Notes: generated from the sequence alone by a model not told the origin. DNA of 64,000 bases from Dichetophora obliterata (GCA_963920525.1 OY986435.1:94524000-94587999), one strand, 5' to 3'; counted from the stretch's first letter, positions 1 through 12,183 are shown. Program-made: numbers and translations.

Positions 1-460
1 TAAAATTGTGATATAGCCTTTAAAAAATTTGAAACACAAGTGCCGCACCTGTATATTTTTATGTGCTGTCATTTCATTTTTTAAATATTTGTTTGTTAGA
101 TACAATGACTATAAGGTAGCCATGACAGCTACCTATTTTCTCACGAGCTGTAACCATCGAATGTTTAACAAAAGAAAACAAAACAAACCGCGTGTGTCAC
201 ACACATTGGACGCATTCAGCGGAGCCAACAATTGCACTTAAATTATTTATATAACTGCATAATATTAAAAATGAAATTAAATAATTTACAATTTTTCTGA
301 CGTTTAGAGAAAAAAACACATTCATAGAATAACATGGTTCACTAAGGTATCGCTACCATAACAGTTCACAACAGTTTTGAACGACACACGTTCTCATGAC
401 ACCTAATAGTTATTGTATCATGATTGCTTGTTTGAATTTAATTTTGACTGCAATGATAGT
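1..460. other. AT-rich, no feature seen
   Basis: No coding frame, RNA gene or paired terminal repeat that I can support. The short frames here have no recognisable protein character. Confidence 0.5.
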
Positions 461-464
461 GCCC

Positions 465-895
465 TCTACGAGTCGCTTTTCTTGCCGTTCCTTTGAAAAA
501 ATTTGTTATGGCGATTATATTAAGGCGAAAGGAACGCAGCTATTATGCTTCCATCGTATGAAATACGCCTTAAAATTATTTTACTACCTTCCCTAAGAAG
601 CAGAAGAATGATGCTTAATGTCATGTTTCTGTATAAATTACTTCGTGGCGAGATTAATTCGGAATATCTCATCTTAGCTCTAAATTTTAACATCCCAAGG
701 AGAGGAACTAGACATTTTCTGTTTTTCAAGTTGAGTCAGTGCAGTTCTAATTACGCTCTTCATGCACCTTTACGATGTATGTGCAGTGATTTCAATGATA
801 ACTTCAACATGATTAATTTTTCTGATTCGGTAGACGTCTTAAAACGGAAAATTATATTACATTTGAATAATTAAATCAATTTAACTTCATCCTAT
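465..895 (+). pseudogene. LINE ORF2 C-terminal fragment (Jockey-clade-like)
   Basis: The plus-strand frame ending at 874 reads like the last ~110 residues of a Jockey-clade ORF2, the tail after the reverse transcriptase. It has the pattern LPSYEIR, then a leucine-rich stretch, SRRMMLNVMFLYKLLRGEI, then a run of Pro/Arg/Phe positions. The LINE at 12190-16353 has a matching passage (MPSYNARCFLLGLKSLETRR and FIYDILSGNIDC) in the same order, which is the main support. No reverse transcriptase core lies upstream, so this is a strongly 5'-truncated copy, as expected from target-primed reverse transcription. No poly(A) or simple tail is clear. It could instead be a chance frame, but the shared motif order argues against that. 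Confidence 0.5.
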
Positions 896-974
896 TATAC
901 CTAACGCACGTCCAATTTTGGTGAGTTAACCTCAGTTTAATTTGACTAGAGCTTAAACTCGCACTGAAAAATTG

Positions 975-2560
975 GCCCTAAGTACAATTCTTTTCTGTTT
1001 CTAATCGTAATATAATAATAACAATCAAAAATAATTACGATTACTTCAAATTACGAAAATAAACAAAAAGAATTAAAAGTAAACAAGAAAACTAATCCGA
1101 GTACTTTTAAAAATTATTTTTGATTATTTAAAAAAATTTCAGTCTAAAATACTAAAAATTTTATTAAATTTTATTGATAAACAAACATAGATATGAATTA
1201 TTAAAAAAAAATTGTCAAAAAACAAGAAAGAGAAAAATGCATTACAACATTAGCTCTGTTAATTTTGTAAAACACTTTACTGATTCTTTCTTGTTTTTTG
1301 AAAATATTTTTAATGATAATATACTTATCTATGTTTATTTATGAATAAAATTTAACAAAATATTCCGTGCTTTAAAATAAAATGCTTAAAACAATCAAAC
1401 TGAATGGAAGTAGTAGTAGTACTTTATTGAGTCTTTAATTAATCGATATTACAATATATATATATATATATAAACAGTTATTTGTTAACTTAGCGGCTGT
1501 AATGCAAGGCCTGCCTGGTCTGGTACACTATTAATTAAATTAATAAATCAAAAGCCACTTGGTAAAATATTATTACAGAATAATTTACTCCTGCTCAAAG
1601 AGTATTTTAACATTTGCTTTTGACGATTGTCCTAAAAACATATGGGTGAAAGAGACAACGAATGCTTGTACATGGCGAGACATATACAAGCACTAAAAAT
1701 ACTCTAAACATTGACGTGTTACTTTCATATACTATACAATAGCCCCGAGTGTAAATGGGAAATATAGACAATTAAATGCATACATTTTGATGAATTACAT
1801 CAAATGCACATTTTACGTTCACATATAGAATTATAAAAGTACAGAAACACTAAAAAAATTAAATATTAAATCACTAATATTATAGGCACTGTAATCATTA
1901 ATAAAATTCAGCTGTTCCGTTGAATCCAATTGCAGCATCTAGGCAGAAATATATTTTACAGTCCGCTTAAACTCTTTTAGGGTGTCGTCAAGTATTCTTC
2001 TTTTTATAAATAAATGCTGTACAAGCCATGTATAGCATTAGTGGCGGTTACAAAAAAGGAACCAAAGTTCGTACTGTAGCTCCCAACACTTATGTTAATT
2101 AAGCTAATTAAGTTTTCGTATAAATGTGTTAACTGAAAAAGCCGTATCAGTGTTTGGGCGATTTCAGTTAAAAATGACTAGTTGCACTTCACAATCTCAC
2201 CGTTGAAACGATGCGAGTCGACATCAAACAGAATCAAAAAAATTTCTAAAATTAGTCGGATAATTTTTTCTTGATAACTTTTGATTATTTTCGTAATTCC
2301 AAGTAGTAGATATTATTTTTTATATTAAAATATAATCCAATTGTTACTAATCGTAATCGCAATTTAACAGCTATGCTCTTTTTATATTCTTTTTCTTCTT
2401 TATCTATTTTTATATATGAAAAGTATAGTTTTATAGTATAGCAGGTGTCAAGCGCACAACACAAATACCATACTCAGTCTATTTACACTTATTTATCTCA
2501 AAGCTACTTTTTTCGGCAATGTGTTTTAGCGAAAACAAAAACTTTTCAGCCGAATTTTAC
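975..2560 (+). repeat. Large interspersed repeat, copy 1 (5' incomplete)
   Basis: From the motif TAAGTACAATTCTTTTCTG at about 980 this segment matches 29456-31345 nearly throughout. Shared marks are a (GTA)n stretch before ACTTTATTGAGTC, an (AT)n run, the passage ending CTTAGCGGCTGTAATG, and the terminal motif AATTTAACAGCTATG ending at 2375. The match continues past that terminus to about 2560 (GCGCACAACACAAA, then TTTTTTCGGCAATGTGTT). Copy 2 has the opposite terminus CATAGCTGTTAAAT and this copy does not, so it is truncated or rearranged at its left edge. No protein-coding frame is visible. It is probably a non-autonomous TIR element sitting inside an older repeat. Confidence 0.65.
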
Positions 2561-5470
2561 ACTGAATAACCGGCAAAAAACCTTGTTTTTAAAACTTTAA
2601 TTTAAAAAACGCGTCATTCTGCCATTTTTCAGTATTTTTTCGAGTCGGCCGGGCCATAGCTGAACTCATAGTAATTAATTATATTCTTGGTTTTAGTTTT
2701 TAAGATAAATAGAAAAGTAAATATCAACAACAGCGCCGAAACTCGTTGAAAGGCTCTCATTGAGCACCATTTTGAACATAATCAAAATTGTTTTGTGAGT
2801 GTTACAATATACATTTAAAATTTAAATATCATTGTTCATTGTATACTATGAAATATATGTAATAGCAAATACCCGCTGCTTCGCCTGCGATAAAAATATT
2901 AAACACCATGTACAAATTTTAAATCTTAAAAATAAAGTATTTAGTTGTATTAAAACGAATTCAAAATATAAAAATTATTGTGTTTGTTTTTTTTTTTAAT
3001 TATGAAAAAATGGTGTATATATTAAGAAATGACTTTATTTAATTTGAATAACTTATTTTAACGGTAATTGTTATGATGACATAAATTTACCTGGCTTTCT
3101 TTTTTTTTTACTTTTGAAAAAGTCCTGCATAACATCATTATAAAAAAATTTGGGTAAAAATTTTTTAAAATTGTAATCAAAAATATAATTTTTTACATAT
3201 ATTCTGAAAATAAATATATTCTTCTTAAATTATTGTTGTTAGTAGGCCTTCTTCAGTTATTAATTGTTGTTATTGGGCCTCGGCCAAACAACAGTTCTTC
3301 TTAAATTAAAAAAAAACCCATATAATGACATCAAACTTTTGGCGATATCTCAAAAACTATAGACTTTCTCAATGCATAACAATGCATTTTGTATGGACAG
3401 TCGTTGATTAATAAAATTAACGATAATTTTTTTCTTTTCGGAAATATTTTGTACGGATATTAGGTATGTTTAAAAAAACCTGTTATTATGACATTAAAAT
3501 TCTTGCGATATCTCAAAACTATAGATTTTCTCAGTATAACTCATAAGCCCCAGAATGAGAAAAAAACGATGGAAATTTCATGTTTTGACTTAGCAAGCAA
3601 ACATTTCCGCAATTAACAAATCGGTTTTCATCCAATTTTCTTTGTTTGAAAGTTCAATTAAGTAAGTTGGAAAAATGAGAAAAGGTTAACCGTTACCTCA
3701 CCAATGCAATGTTTTATATTGTTTTCAAAAAACCTCTAAAATATCCAACTTATACTAAACAATAAGCCAAGAGTTGCTTTTGTTGTGCATATTTTTTTTA
3801 CTTTTAATTTCTTTTAATTCTTTCTATCATTAAACAGTTTCTATCATTAAAAATCATGGGCCACCTACCCCCCCCCCCCTATGATTTTTTGATGAAATCT
3901 TATTTGCTTAAAATGTTGTTATATTTTTTGCAATGTTTTACAGCTTAAAAACTAATTCATGTGAAAAACATTTTCAAATATAGCTTAAAAAATAATTCTG
4001 TGAAAAATATTTCAAATATTTCAAACTATTCCAAAGTTATATACATAAATCTATGTTTTTATCTATTTCCTTATCTATATATTCATAGTTAACGTTATAG
4101 TTATAGTAGATTGTCCTGACCCAATTCAATGAATTTTTTATGATCGTTTTGTGAATTTGCAAAAATGTAAATTGACCTTCGAACAAAACACATGCTAGAC
4201 GTTTCCGTTTGAAACATTAATGCATTACGATCAGAATTTTCTGATGTATACAGCATTCTTATTGATGTATAGTTTTGCCCGGCAGACGTTGTCCTGCCGC
4301 AGACCACCTTACTGCTGCTATATACGAATTTTCATGCTGTTCGGAAAAAAAATTTATATATTCGCCATTTTTAGTACAGTTGCCGAAAGTAGCTGTATGA
4401 ACTAAATTATCAAATTTTAGTCTAAAACAACCAAAACCGTTCGAAGTATAACATTTTTGATTAATTCTGGCGGTAATGGGGGTGTGGCAAAATTTGTTCA
4501 CTTAAACCATCTCATACTCGAAACAATAGAATGCCAGAATTTCAGCTCAATTGAGCTTAAACCTAGTGCGCTTTGCTTTACTCCAAGTTTATCCCCCGAA
4601 AAGTGGACTTAACTAAAGTGGGTCATGCCCATTTTTAGTTAAGTTGGCGAAAGTAAAAAGATTACCAAATTCTAGTCTCATGCGACCAAAATCGTCTGAA
4701 ATATAGCATTTTTTGCAAAAAGTGGGCATGAAAAGTAGACGTGGAAAATCTAACATAGCATATTACGATAAAGTTGGAGTAACAAATCGTTTGATACCTA
4801 TATCGTGTTAATCGGTTCAGTAGCTCTTGCGTGATTGTCAAACATCCGTGCAGTGTCACAACGCTTTTATATATTAGTATAGATAGACTAACACAATCTC
4901 AAGTAGGGAAAAGCCGGCTGGCAAGGCTGCAAAACATAATTAATGCAGATAACTAAATTCTGGCAACTCCCCTCAAAACATTAACAAAGAAAATTAATTA
5001 ACACTGTATGAAAGCAAGAATCTCCCTGAAAGTAAAGCTGGATTCACTGATCACCTTCAGTATGTTTTGAAAGTTTTTTTCATATGAAGTTTTCGTGGTT
5101 ACCGAGTTTATTTTGGATCAAATTCGTGAGTCTCCTTTTATATAATAGTATAGATATGTTTTGTTTCTTACTATTACATTTTTACAAAGCTATTTGTTTG
5201 TCTTCAAATTAAATAAATAAAATTGTTATTAAAGCTTTAAAAATGGGGTTTCATTACTTTAATATGAGGATACTTTTTTTCTGAAGTGGATAGATTTGTG
5301 ACCCTTTTCATAGATACGTTTTTTAGAATAGTCGCGCCAACATTGATATGAGGTGAACTCACGTACACAATAAACGAGTTTCACCAAAGTACGTAAAACA
5401 AAATTAAATCATATGTTTTGACGTCACAAAATTTAAGTTTCCTATCTCTTTATCTCTGGTACCTACAACC
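2561..5470. repeat. Decayed interspersed repeats, unclassified
   Basis: No gene seen. Two similar passages (about 3320-3370 and 3480-3530, both with GCGATATCTCAAAA and ACTATAGA) lie about 160 bp apart. A stretch at 4430-4860 resembles the units at 31990-33340 (aatttcagct..., ggtggggtgtggc-like phrases). Two ends with TATATTAGTATAGAT or TATAATAGTATAGAT close repeats at about 4883 and 5155. A C10 run lies near 3870. These are marks of old mobile DNA, but I cannot assign a family. Confidence 0.35.
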
Positions 5471-5658
5471 TCATTAGAACAAAGCTCCTTGTCTCCTGAT
5501 GTTGTTGTTGTAGAGCCTGTTGTTGTTGTTGCTGTTGCTGAAGCCCAACTCTCTTATACTGATGTTATAGAGAGTCCATACTCGCCTGCTGCTGATGTTG
5601 TTGTTGTTGAAGCTGTCTCCAATGGTTTGCCTTCTGGATCTAATAATGCTGGCCAAAC

Positions 5659-6032
5659 CATGGTAGAAGGATAGAGGTATATGCAGCGCTGAATGTGCTC
5701 TCTTTCCATACTGCCATGTCTGTCAAATTTAGCTGTGTGGCGAATGGAAACAAAAGAAAATAAAGAAAAAGTTTTGCTTCGTTTTGACCATGGTAGAAGA
5801 ATACAGGTATATGCACCAGATGAGAGCATACTGCCGGAATTGTCAAAACGAAGCAAAACTTTTTCTTTATTTTCTTTTGTTTCCATTCGCCACACAGCTA
5901 AATTTGACAGACATGGCAGTATGGAAAGAGAGCACAGTCAGCGCTGCATATACCTCTATCCTTCTACCATGGTTTTGACAATTCCGGCAGTATGCTCTCA
6001 TCTGGTGCATATACCTGTATTCTTCTACCATG
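5659..6032 (+). mobile_element. P-type MITE family A, outer copy (interrupted)
   Basis: The ends are CATGGTAGAAGGATAGAGG at 5659 and the reverse complement of CATGGTAGAAGAATACAGG at 6032. An 8-bp direct repeat flanks them: GGCCAAAC at 5651-5658 and GGCCAAAG at 6033-6040 (7 of 8). Removing the inner insertion (5789-5971 plus one GTTTTGAC) leaves a 183-bp element, exactly the length of the inserted copy. CATG-starting termini with 8-bp duplications are typical of the P superfamily. It carries no coding sequence. Confidence 0.85.
5789..5971 (-). mobile_element. P-type MITE family A, inner copy (self-insertion)
   Basis: This 183-bp copy lies in the opposite orientation inside the outer copy of the same family. 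It is flanked by perfect 8-bp duplications GTTTTGAC (5781-5788 and 5972-5979), and GTTTTGAC is an internal sequence of the family itself. The arms pair as A-B-A'-B' across the block, which is how the nesting shows up. Divergence between the two copies looks low. Confidence 0.85.
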
Positions 6033-6199
6033 GGCCAAAGATATCGAACGTGCGTTCTGTCAATATTGTTGTTGGTTGCAACCAAAATAATGAACTTGAT
6101 GTTACTCCCGAGTTTAAACGAAAGTATGTCCATTTATCTTCATTTAAACCTTGTAACGAACCTCTGGCGTCACGGTATGTTTTCCAGCCGGGGTAGCAC

Positions 6200-7900
6200 T
6201 TAGCGGCTGTCCAGGGTTCTGTCTCAAGAATTTGGAGGTTTGGTGGGTCCGCTTGCACTCCTTTTTTAAGGGAGCACTAGATATCGTGGAGATGAGTTAC
6301 TGCTGAATCGTTCGGTGACTACTTGGGTGACGGCCGTTTCTGTCTTGGCGGTCCGTCCGTCTGTCGCAGTCGAAGAGGATTGGTTCGTGCAGAACTGAGG
6401 CGAGGGTCAAGCAGAGCTCACGAGGTCTATGACAGCTCAGTGCACCTGAACTTGCCTGTAATGGGATGTTGGAAAGGATTTCTGCTGGTTTGCAAGACAA
6501 GCGTAAAGCTTGCGGGGCTTCGACCGTCAAGCGTGAAGCAAAAATGTAAGTCAAAATGAGTCAACTGGTGGTTGGCTCGTGCAGAGCTATCACTAGGACA
6601 AGCAGGGCTCTGAGTTCAGGAGACGCTCTGTGCCGCTGAACTTGCCTATAATCAGGATATTTGTTTGATTATACATGTGTTCAATATGATTGAGAAGCTA
6701 AGTGAATATATGTATGGAATTATATTAAATGTAGATATTCGCACTGAAGGTCCGATACAGGGTGAGCAGTTAAATATTTGCAAATATTAAATATGTTATT
6801 ATTATGAGGATAATTAAATGTTTTCTTATGATTCCAATGTTTGCTTTATACAGCAAATATACCTATGTTTATATATACTATAAATAGTGGCAAAAATAAA
6901 GTTCTTAATAAATTTTAGTAGTAAATAAAATGCTCTTTGAAGTGACTGTACCTGAGTATCAGTAGTATAACTTAAAATCATGATACAAAGAACTACAAAT
7001 AAAGTATTGCGCATGTCCGCCATCTTTGTTGTGACGTAGTTCGAGCTTGTCAAAGTCGATAAATAAAAACGTAGTCACAATATATTTAAAGGGGATAATT
7101 TATTTATAGCGATGAAGAAATATCGACATTTTCTTATTGAAACTTGGTTTATTGAAATGAAATAAATTACATTATAAATATATTTAAAAATAAATGTAAG
7201 CAAATTTATTTTTCAGTACTATTATTGAAAAGAAATGCATATATAATAGGGGTGTTTTCTCCCATTTGTTCTCCTACACAAAAAAATAGCTACGTTACTT
7301 GATGTGTTTGACAGCACTTTGATAGCTTCTTTGTTTTCATTTTCTTGTTCTTCTCGTTTGTTGAAAAATTGTAAATTCATTTTATGGCCCGAATTAAAAT
7401 CGTTGTTATTCTCATCACAACCTCTAAAACTTTAGAACTAATTTTAATTATATAAAATATAATTAAAAATTATAATTTACGCGTACTATAAGTGCACAAT
7501 ATTAGAAAATGAATTAAATATTTCTTAAATGCTTGCAATTGTGCTGCTTGCTGCTTGTGTTCACTTTTTGCTTTTTCACATTTTCTTTTGTATGAATGCA
7601 CCACGTGTTACAGCTGACAAGCTCGAGTGACGTAGTGCGCAGAAGAGATCATTTTTTGCGCACGGAGTAAGCTATCTGTATATCTTTGTTTCATGACTTA
7701 AAATAATAAATACCGAGTGGTGCGGTTTAGCGGCTTTTTACGTAGTTGCTGTGGCTGATGTTGCTTGTAGTTATGTATGGCCATCGTGTGTTTGGTTGAA
7801 GCTGTGACGTTGCTTTGTTGTCTGACTACGTTGGTGTAGTGGTAGGCTGGTTAGGTTCCAGCTGCTGATGTGTGTGGCTGATCCCTCCAGGAAAAATCGG
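6200..7900. repeat. Non-coding, with a degenerate duplication at 6380-6660
   Basis: The relatively GC-rich stretch 6200-6660 holds two related ~90-bp passages: GGTTCGTGCAGAACTG...CACCTGAACTTGCCTGTAAT and GGCTCGTGCAGAGCTA...CCGCTGAACTTGCCTATAAT. The rest (6660-7900) is AT-rich and I see no gene in it. Confidence 0.4.
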
Positions 7901-7925
7901 AAGGCTTTCATCTTAAAGTGATAAA

Positions 7926-8470
7926 TAAACATTCCCCACCGTATCTTCTGAAAGCTTAAGGGTAGTTTTGTATTTATATTGTTTCCCCACCGCTTCTTTT
8001 GGAAGCTTAAGGGTAGTTTTGTATTTATATTGTTTCCAAACCGCTTCTTTAAGAATGCATGTGGAAACTTTTATTTATTGTCAAGCAATGACAATAGCAA
8101 ATATTAATATCATTGTTTTCTAGCCACTTATTGTAGAATTCGATAGTCTAGTAGTAGCGCGCTCGACTCTCGCTCAGGGGTCCCGGGTTCGAATCCTGGC
8201 CGAATCCATTTTCATAACAAGGGAGAGGAATGTTTCCACATTAATTCTTAAAACAGGGGAGAGGACTGCTTCCAATACACTTTATGGACAGCGGAGAGAA
8301 ATGTTTCCACATGACTTTTTAACACAGCGGGGAGGAATGTTTCCCTCTAATGACATGCTATGTTAAAAAAGCAATGGAGTGTGCAACAAAGGGGAATGCT
8401 TCCTACATTCCATGGAATGTTTCCTGGTAACATCCGGGAATGCTCACATTTCCTGGTGGGATGTGACTGT
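7926..8470 (+). repeat. Degenerate tandem repeats around a tRNA-like relic
   Basis: Two tandem ~64-bp units (GGAAGCTTAAGGGTAGTTTTG, then a TTTATATTGTTTCC boundary) occupy 7930-8040. After the tRNA-like segment, a loose motif of the form GGGAGAGGAATGTTTCCACAT recurs about every 35-60 bp through 8470, with copies near 8222, 8258, 8295, 8332, 8392 and 8425. No coding potential. It looks like a private satellite-like array or the body of an old SINE-type repeat. Confidence 0.55.
8137..8208 (+). pseudogene. tRNA-Glu(CUC)-like pseudogene or SINE head
   Basis: A perfect A box (TAGTCTAGTAG, fits TRGYNNANNNG) and a perfect B box (GGTTCGAATCC) are correctly spaced. The T stem pairs (CCGGG with CCTGG, one G-U). 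The anticodon loop reads CTCTCGC, giving anticodon CUC. The acceptor stem GAATTCG/CGAATCC has one mismatch and is out of register by one base, and the D stem and one anticodon-stem pair are broken. It is therefore more likely a decayed tRNA or a tRNA-derived repeat head than a working gene. Confidence 0.5.
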
Positions 8471-9290
8471 TGTAGTTGTTGTGTGTGTTGTTTTGTTACG
8501 GGGCCGCTGTAGGGCGCTCTTGGTGCGGTTGTTGCGGTAGGCGCGTTGTGATGAGGGCTGGTTGACTTATTGAAAGCCTGCTGCTTTGGTAGCAGATGGG
8601 GTTGTGGTTAACGGCGCCCTTGTCTTCCGCTCTATTGTGAGGGCCGGTTTAGACCCTTGTCAAAAGGGGTCCTTACAACCTAATGTTTCCGAAGTGAATA
8701 TTATTGATTATGTTCATAATCATGCTTCTATAAACAAGTGTGACCTGTAGTTGAATTCCCAAACGCACTAACGACAATTTTCGATATCGTTAGTAAGCGA
8801 AACCTGTCATTTACTATGAACGTGGCACGCACAATGACCGATAACGACAACGATTATTATCGTTTAATTTTTAGGAATTCCACTACTGGTTTGCTTCAAA
8901 CTTGTTAAGAGAAATGATGCTCTGGAAAACCTGCGTAGTGTAAACTTTAAACTGGGTGTTTCGGAGGAGTTCTATACAGGGTTACCACTTGTAAAATAAT
9001 TTAGTTACCAAAAATTGATCAAAAAGTTACCAAAATTTAATAAAAATAAATCAAATAAACGAACATTTTATTAAGGTAAGAAAATCAATAAAATTATAAT
9101 TTTTGTTAATAAAAAAATGTATTCAACATTAAAATACCTAAAATTAATAAACAGAAATAGTGATAAAATATATTTAGTTATATTATTAAGTATAACATTT
9201 TTCTTGTTTAAAATTTCTTATTTTTAATAACTAAAAATCACAAAATAAGTAAAATTCATAAACTCATATACTTATAGAAATGAGCATTGG
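8471..9290. other. Non-coding; small inverted repeat at 8746-8885
   Basis: The 8470-8660 stretch is GC-richer and full of GTTGTTGTG-type words. At 8746-8885, GTAGTTGAATTCC is matched by GGAATTCCACTAC, a possible short MITE of about 140 bp without a clear duplication. I see no gene. Confidence 0.35.
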
Positions 9291-9292
9291 CG

Positions 9293-9537
9293 TCGGAAGC
9301 GGGGGGAAAGGTGGGCAGTTGCCCCCCCACTTTTTTAGCTAGATAAACAATTTAAAAGGAAAAGTTATTCAAAATATCAGTTTTTTTACAACGATAATAT
9401 TTTTGTATTATATATTTTCCTCTTCTTTCTCTCTTCTTCATGTTTCATGTGAAGAAATTTTGGGGAACTTTTTTTGCACCACCATTTGTACTGCCCCCCC
9501 ATTTGTACTGCCCCCCCAGATGAAATTCGCTTCCGAC
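9293..9537. mobile_element. Short TIR element with G/C homopolymer arms
   Basis: GCGTCGGAAGCG at the left and CGCTTCCGACGC at the right are perfect inverted ends about 245 bp apart. A G7 run follows the left end, and several C7-C8 runs (GCCCCCCCAC, TGCCCCCCCA) recur inside. ATTGG flanks both sides within two bases, a possible 5-bp duplication. No coding sequence; superfamily not determined. Confidence 0.5.
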
Positions 9538-9539
9538 GC

Positions 9540-10830
9540 GATTGGAAATGAGACGTATATCTTTTTTATTTGAATTAGATAAAAACATATATAAAAGAAG
9601 TACAATTTTTTCTTGCTTAAAATTTATTTATTACATTAATATAAAAATCACAAATTAGTAGTAAATTCAGGTAAACGTATTTTTTTGTCACAAAACAAAA
9701 CAAAAAATTGTAAACTAATAGTATAAAAATGAGATCCTTATTTTTTTATTTTAAATAAGTAGGAACTAAAAAAAATATACCGCATTCATTGGCAATGAAT
9801 ATTGATTTTAAGAAAGTAAATGAATAAATACAAATATATGGCATTTAATGCTTTAAAAAATTATCGGTTTCCTCAAGTTTAAATTTTAATCATTTTTTAA
9901 TAACTAAAAATTAGAAACTACACAGTTAATTTGTTTTATAGGATATCAATTCTAACTACGGGCACTGATTTTCAATAAAAGGAAACTTTTTCACCATCAC
10001 CTCAAGTTAAGGAGTTATGAAAAAATATATATAGAGATATATATATACATAAAGATATATAGTTCAAAGCAATTTATTCATTGCAATTTAGCAATTTATT
10101 CAAATATAAATTTATTCAAAGCAATTTTAAGCGGCTGGAAAACCCTAATTTTTTAGTAAGTTACTTTAAAAATTTTTCCTATAAATTTTTCACGTAATCA
10201 ATTTTCGTTATTTCAAAATATATCTGGAACTATCCACAATATCTGCAAAGGTCAAATGAATGCTTAAACTTCAAAGACAAAAAATATTTTTATGATTCAG
10301 ACATTTCACGGTAGCCAATATGTTTATTATGCAAAAGTTTTAAAATTTATGACTTTCAAGGCCATCATCTTCAAAACAAAAGCTGAAAAAAAATTGTTTA
10401 CAAAAATGTTTAGACCTAATCAACCGTATTATGAATAACTTTTCAAGTGGAATTGAAAAAGAGAGTTTTCATTATTAAGATAAGCCTCAAGAACATTCAC
10501 GAAACTTAACAAGAAGAAAAATATTCAGGAAAAAATAACTTAAAAATATCCAAAATGTTCTAGAGCTTTATCTTAAAAACAAAAACTCCCTTTTCCGATT
10601 CCGGGTGAAAAATTAAGAATGATATTTCTGAATATTTCCTAATCAAAACTCTCAAATACGATCGAAATTGACTGATGCAGTTTAAAGATATTGTAGAAAG
10701 ATATGTAACTCCTAAACTAGAGCTGATGGCGAAAAAAATCTCAATTTTAAATCTAAAAATCTTCTTCTGGTGACCACACATAATAAGGTTTGTCTCTCAT
10801 TTCGCAGAGTTCCTTTGAAATCATTATGCT
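9540..10830. other. AT-rich, no gene seen
   Basis: The only recognisable piece is near 10575-10620 (AACTCCCTTTTCCGATTCCG). It recurs at about 21540-21600 (inverted), 21700-21750 and 57165-57215, the last being the tail of the P-like transposase remnant. Confidence 0.4.
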
Positions 10831-10835
10831 ATTTA

Positions 10836-11306
10836 TTGTCAAGAATGATAGATAAAAGGATTACGTATTGCGCAGGTCCGACATGTTGTTTACTTTTCAT
10901 TTTGACTTTTCTAGCTACGATAAAAATATTTTTTACGATCATGACGTCAGGCTAGACGAAGTTTGTTTCTTGAATCTTTTGCCAGTGCAAGTTGGTTCCA
11001 TTCCAACTTGCTTTAAAACCCAAAAAAAACTAAAAAAATTAGCACAAAAATTATATGCGCAGCACTCTTTAATAATTCTTTATTCATATTTTAATATAAA
11101 ACGGTGGAAAAATTTGTTTAGTCAATTATATTAACAATTTTATTGCACTGCTTACAGACTAGTTTCACATGTGTTTACATTAATTGACAACAAGTTCATA
11201 TCGTAAGTTCATATCGTAAGGCTATCATGAAGACATGCGCAGATCGTAGACAATAATTTTTACGATCTGCGCAATCTATTATTCTATCATTCTTGATTTA
11301 TTGTAT
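10836..11306. mobile_element. Probable non-autonomous foldback repeat
   Basis: TCAAGAATGATAGATAAAAG at about 10839 is inverted at 11290-11305 (CTATCATTCTTGA). A second inner pair, ATTGCGCAGGTC with GATCTGCGCAAT, is in the expected order. The span is about 470 bp. I found no clear target duplication, so the ends are approximate. No coding frame. Confidence 0.4.
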
Positions 11307-11358
11307 TAAAACCCAACTTGTTTTGTAGCTTCTTTTTTATAAGAGACTTCTTTGTTAA

Positions 11359-12058
11359 TACTATGTTCACACACAGGCCGAAAAGCCGCTTTTCAGCTGA
11401 AAAGTCTCTTTTCAAAATAAGGTGTTCACACTGAAAAAAGGACTTTTCATTTGACATTCAACTTGTAGTAATATGTTTGTTATTATTGGGCTTTGCTCAA
11501 TTTTTTTTTATTGTATTAAATAAAATTATTTTAAACCACATTAGCAAATACTAAATATATTATTCTTACCTGCATTTAATAGTTAAATTGTTTATTTTGA
11601 CTTCCGCTGCATTTAACAAGAGCCCATGTCGCTGGCCATTCCCGCATATATATGCATATTTTTCCGTGCACCACAAAATTCTTCTGCCTCATGGCCTCAT
11701 GCAGCTCACTCAATATAACTTGTTCTTTGTATTTTTTTTTTATCCAATACAACAAATAAAATGCTCAATTGGAGTTTGACCAAATAAAAAATATCAGCAG
11801 GCAAACAAAATGCCAAATATTAGTGACAACTTGGATTTTAGTAATAGATTTTGACTTTACCCCAACAAATAGTCTGTTCAACAACCAAAATCAGGGTTGT
11901 TTTTTAGCTTTTCAGAGTTTTTCGCTGAAAAGCAAACAATTAGCAGCTTTTCATTTGACAGTTCTTCTATGGCGAAAAACTTAATATCATGCAGCTTTTC
12001 AGCTGAAAAGCCATTAATGTCCGAAAAGCGGCTTTTCGGCCTTAGTGTGAACATAGTA
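11359..12058. mobile_element. PIF/Harbinger-like MITE, 700 bp, TAA duplication
   Basis: The termini TACTATGTTCACAC (11359) and GTGTGAACATAGTA (ending 12058) are inverted and extend inward with GGCCGAAAAGC and multiple CAGCTGAAAAG motifs. TAA flanks each end (11356-11358 and 12059-12061). A 3-bp TAA/TTA duplication is typical of PIF/Harbinger. The interior has no transposase. The subterminal AGCTGAAAAGC palindromes recur several times and may be transposase-binding repeats; that is inference. Confidence 0.75.
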
Positions 12059-12094
12059 TAACGTTAAATTTCAAAATTGGAATATTCTGACATG

Positions 12095-12183
12095 ATTCGC
12101 AATATTATAATTATTATAATTATGATTATTATAATTATTATAATTATTATAATTATTATAATTATTATAATATCTATAATACT
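12095..12183 (+). repeat. (ATT)n microsatellite
   Basis: A run of TAT/AAT triplets of about 85 bp directly precedes the Jockey-clade LINE. Its apparent open frame is a poly-isoleucine artefact. Confidence 0.9.

Larger units (their letters stand above)
5474..6196 (+). pseudogene. Possible LINE ORF1-like fragment split by MITEs
   Basis: The frame before the MITE (5480-5658) is Val/Ala/Ser-rich because of GTT/GCT triplet runs. After the MITE (from about 6041) a frame reads NVRSVNIVVG, then TPEFKRKYVHLSSFKPCN. The last passage resembles the conserved stretch near the end of ORF1 in Jockey/CR1-type LINEs (hydrophobic-HLSSF-P). If the 374-bp nested MITE block and one target copy are removed, the two sides join as one sequence, so the host fragment was there first. 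A chance triplet-repeat frame is a real alternative for the left half. The right half is the better evidence. Confidence 0.3.

Noticed and set aside
5693..6133. Overlapping frames of 88-167 residues on both strands
   Set aside because: Both strands read open because the block is two nested inverted MITEs. Only the last ~50 codons after 6041 may be meaningful.
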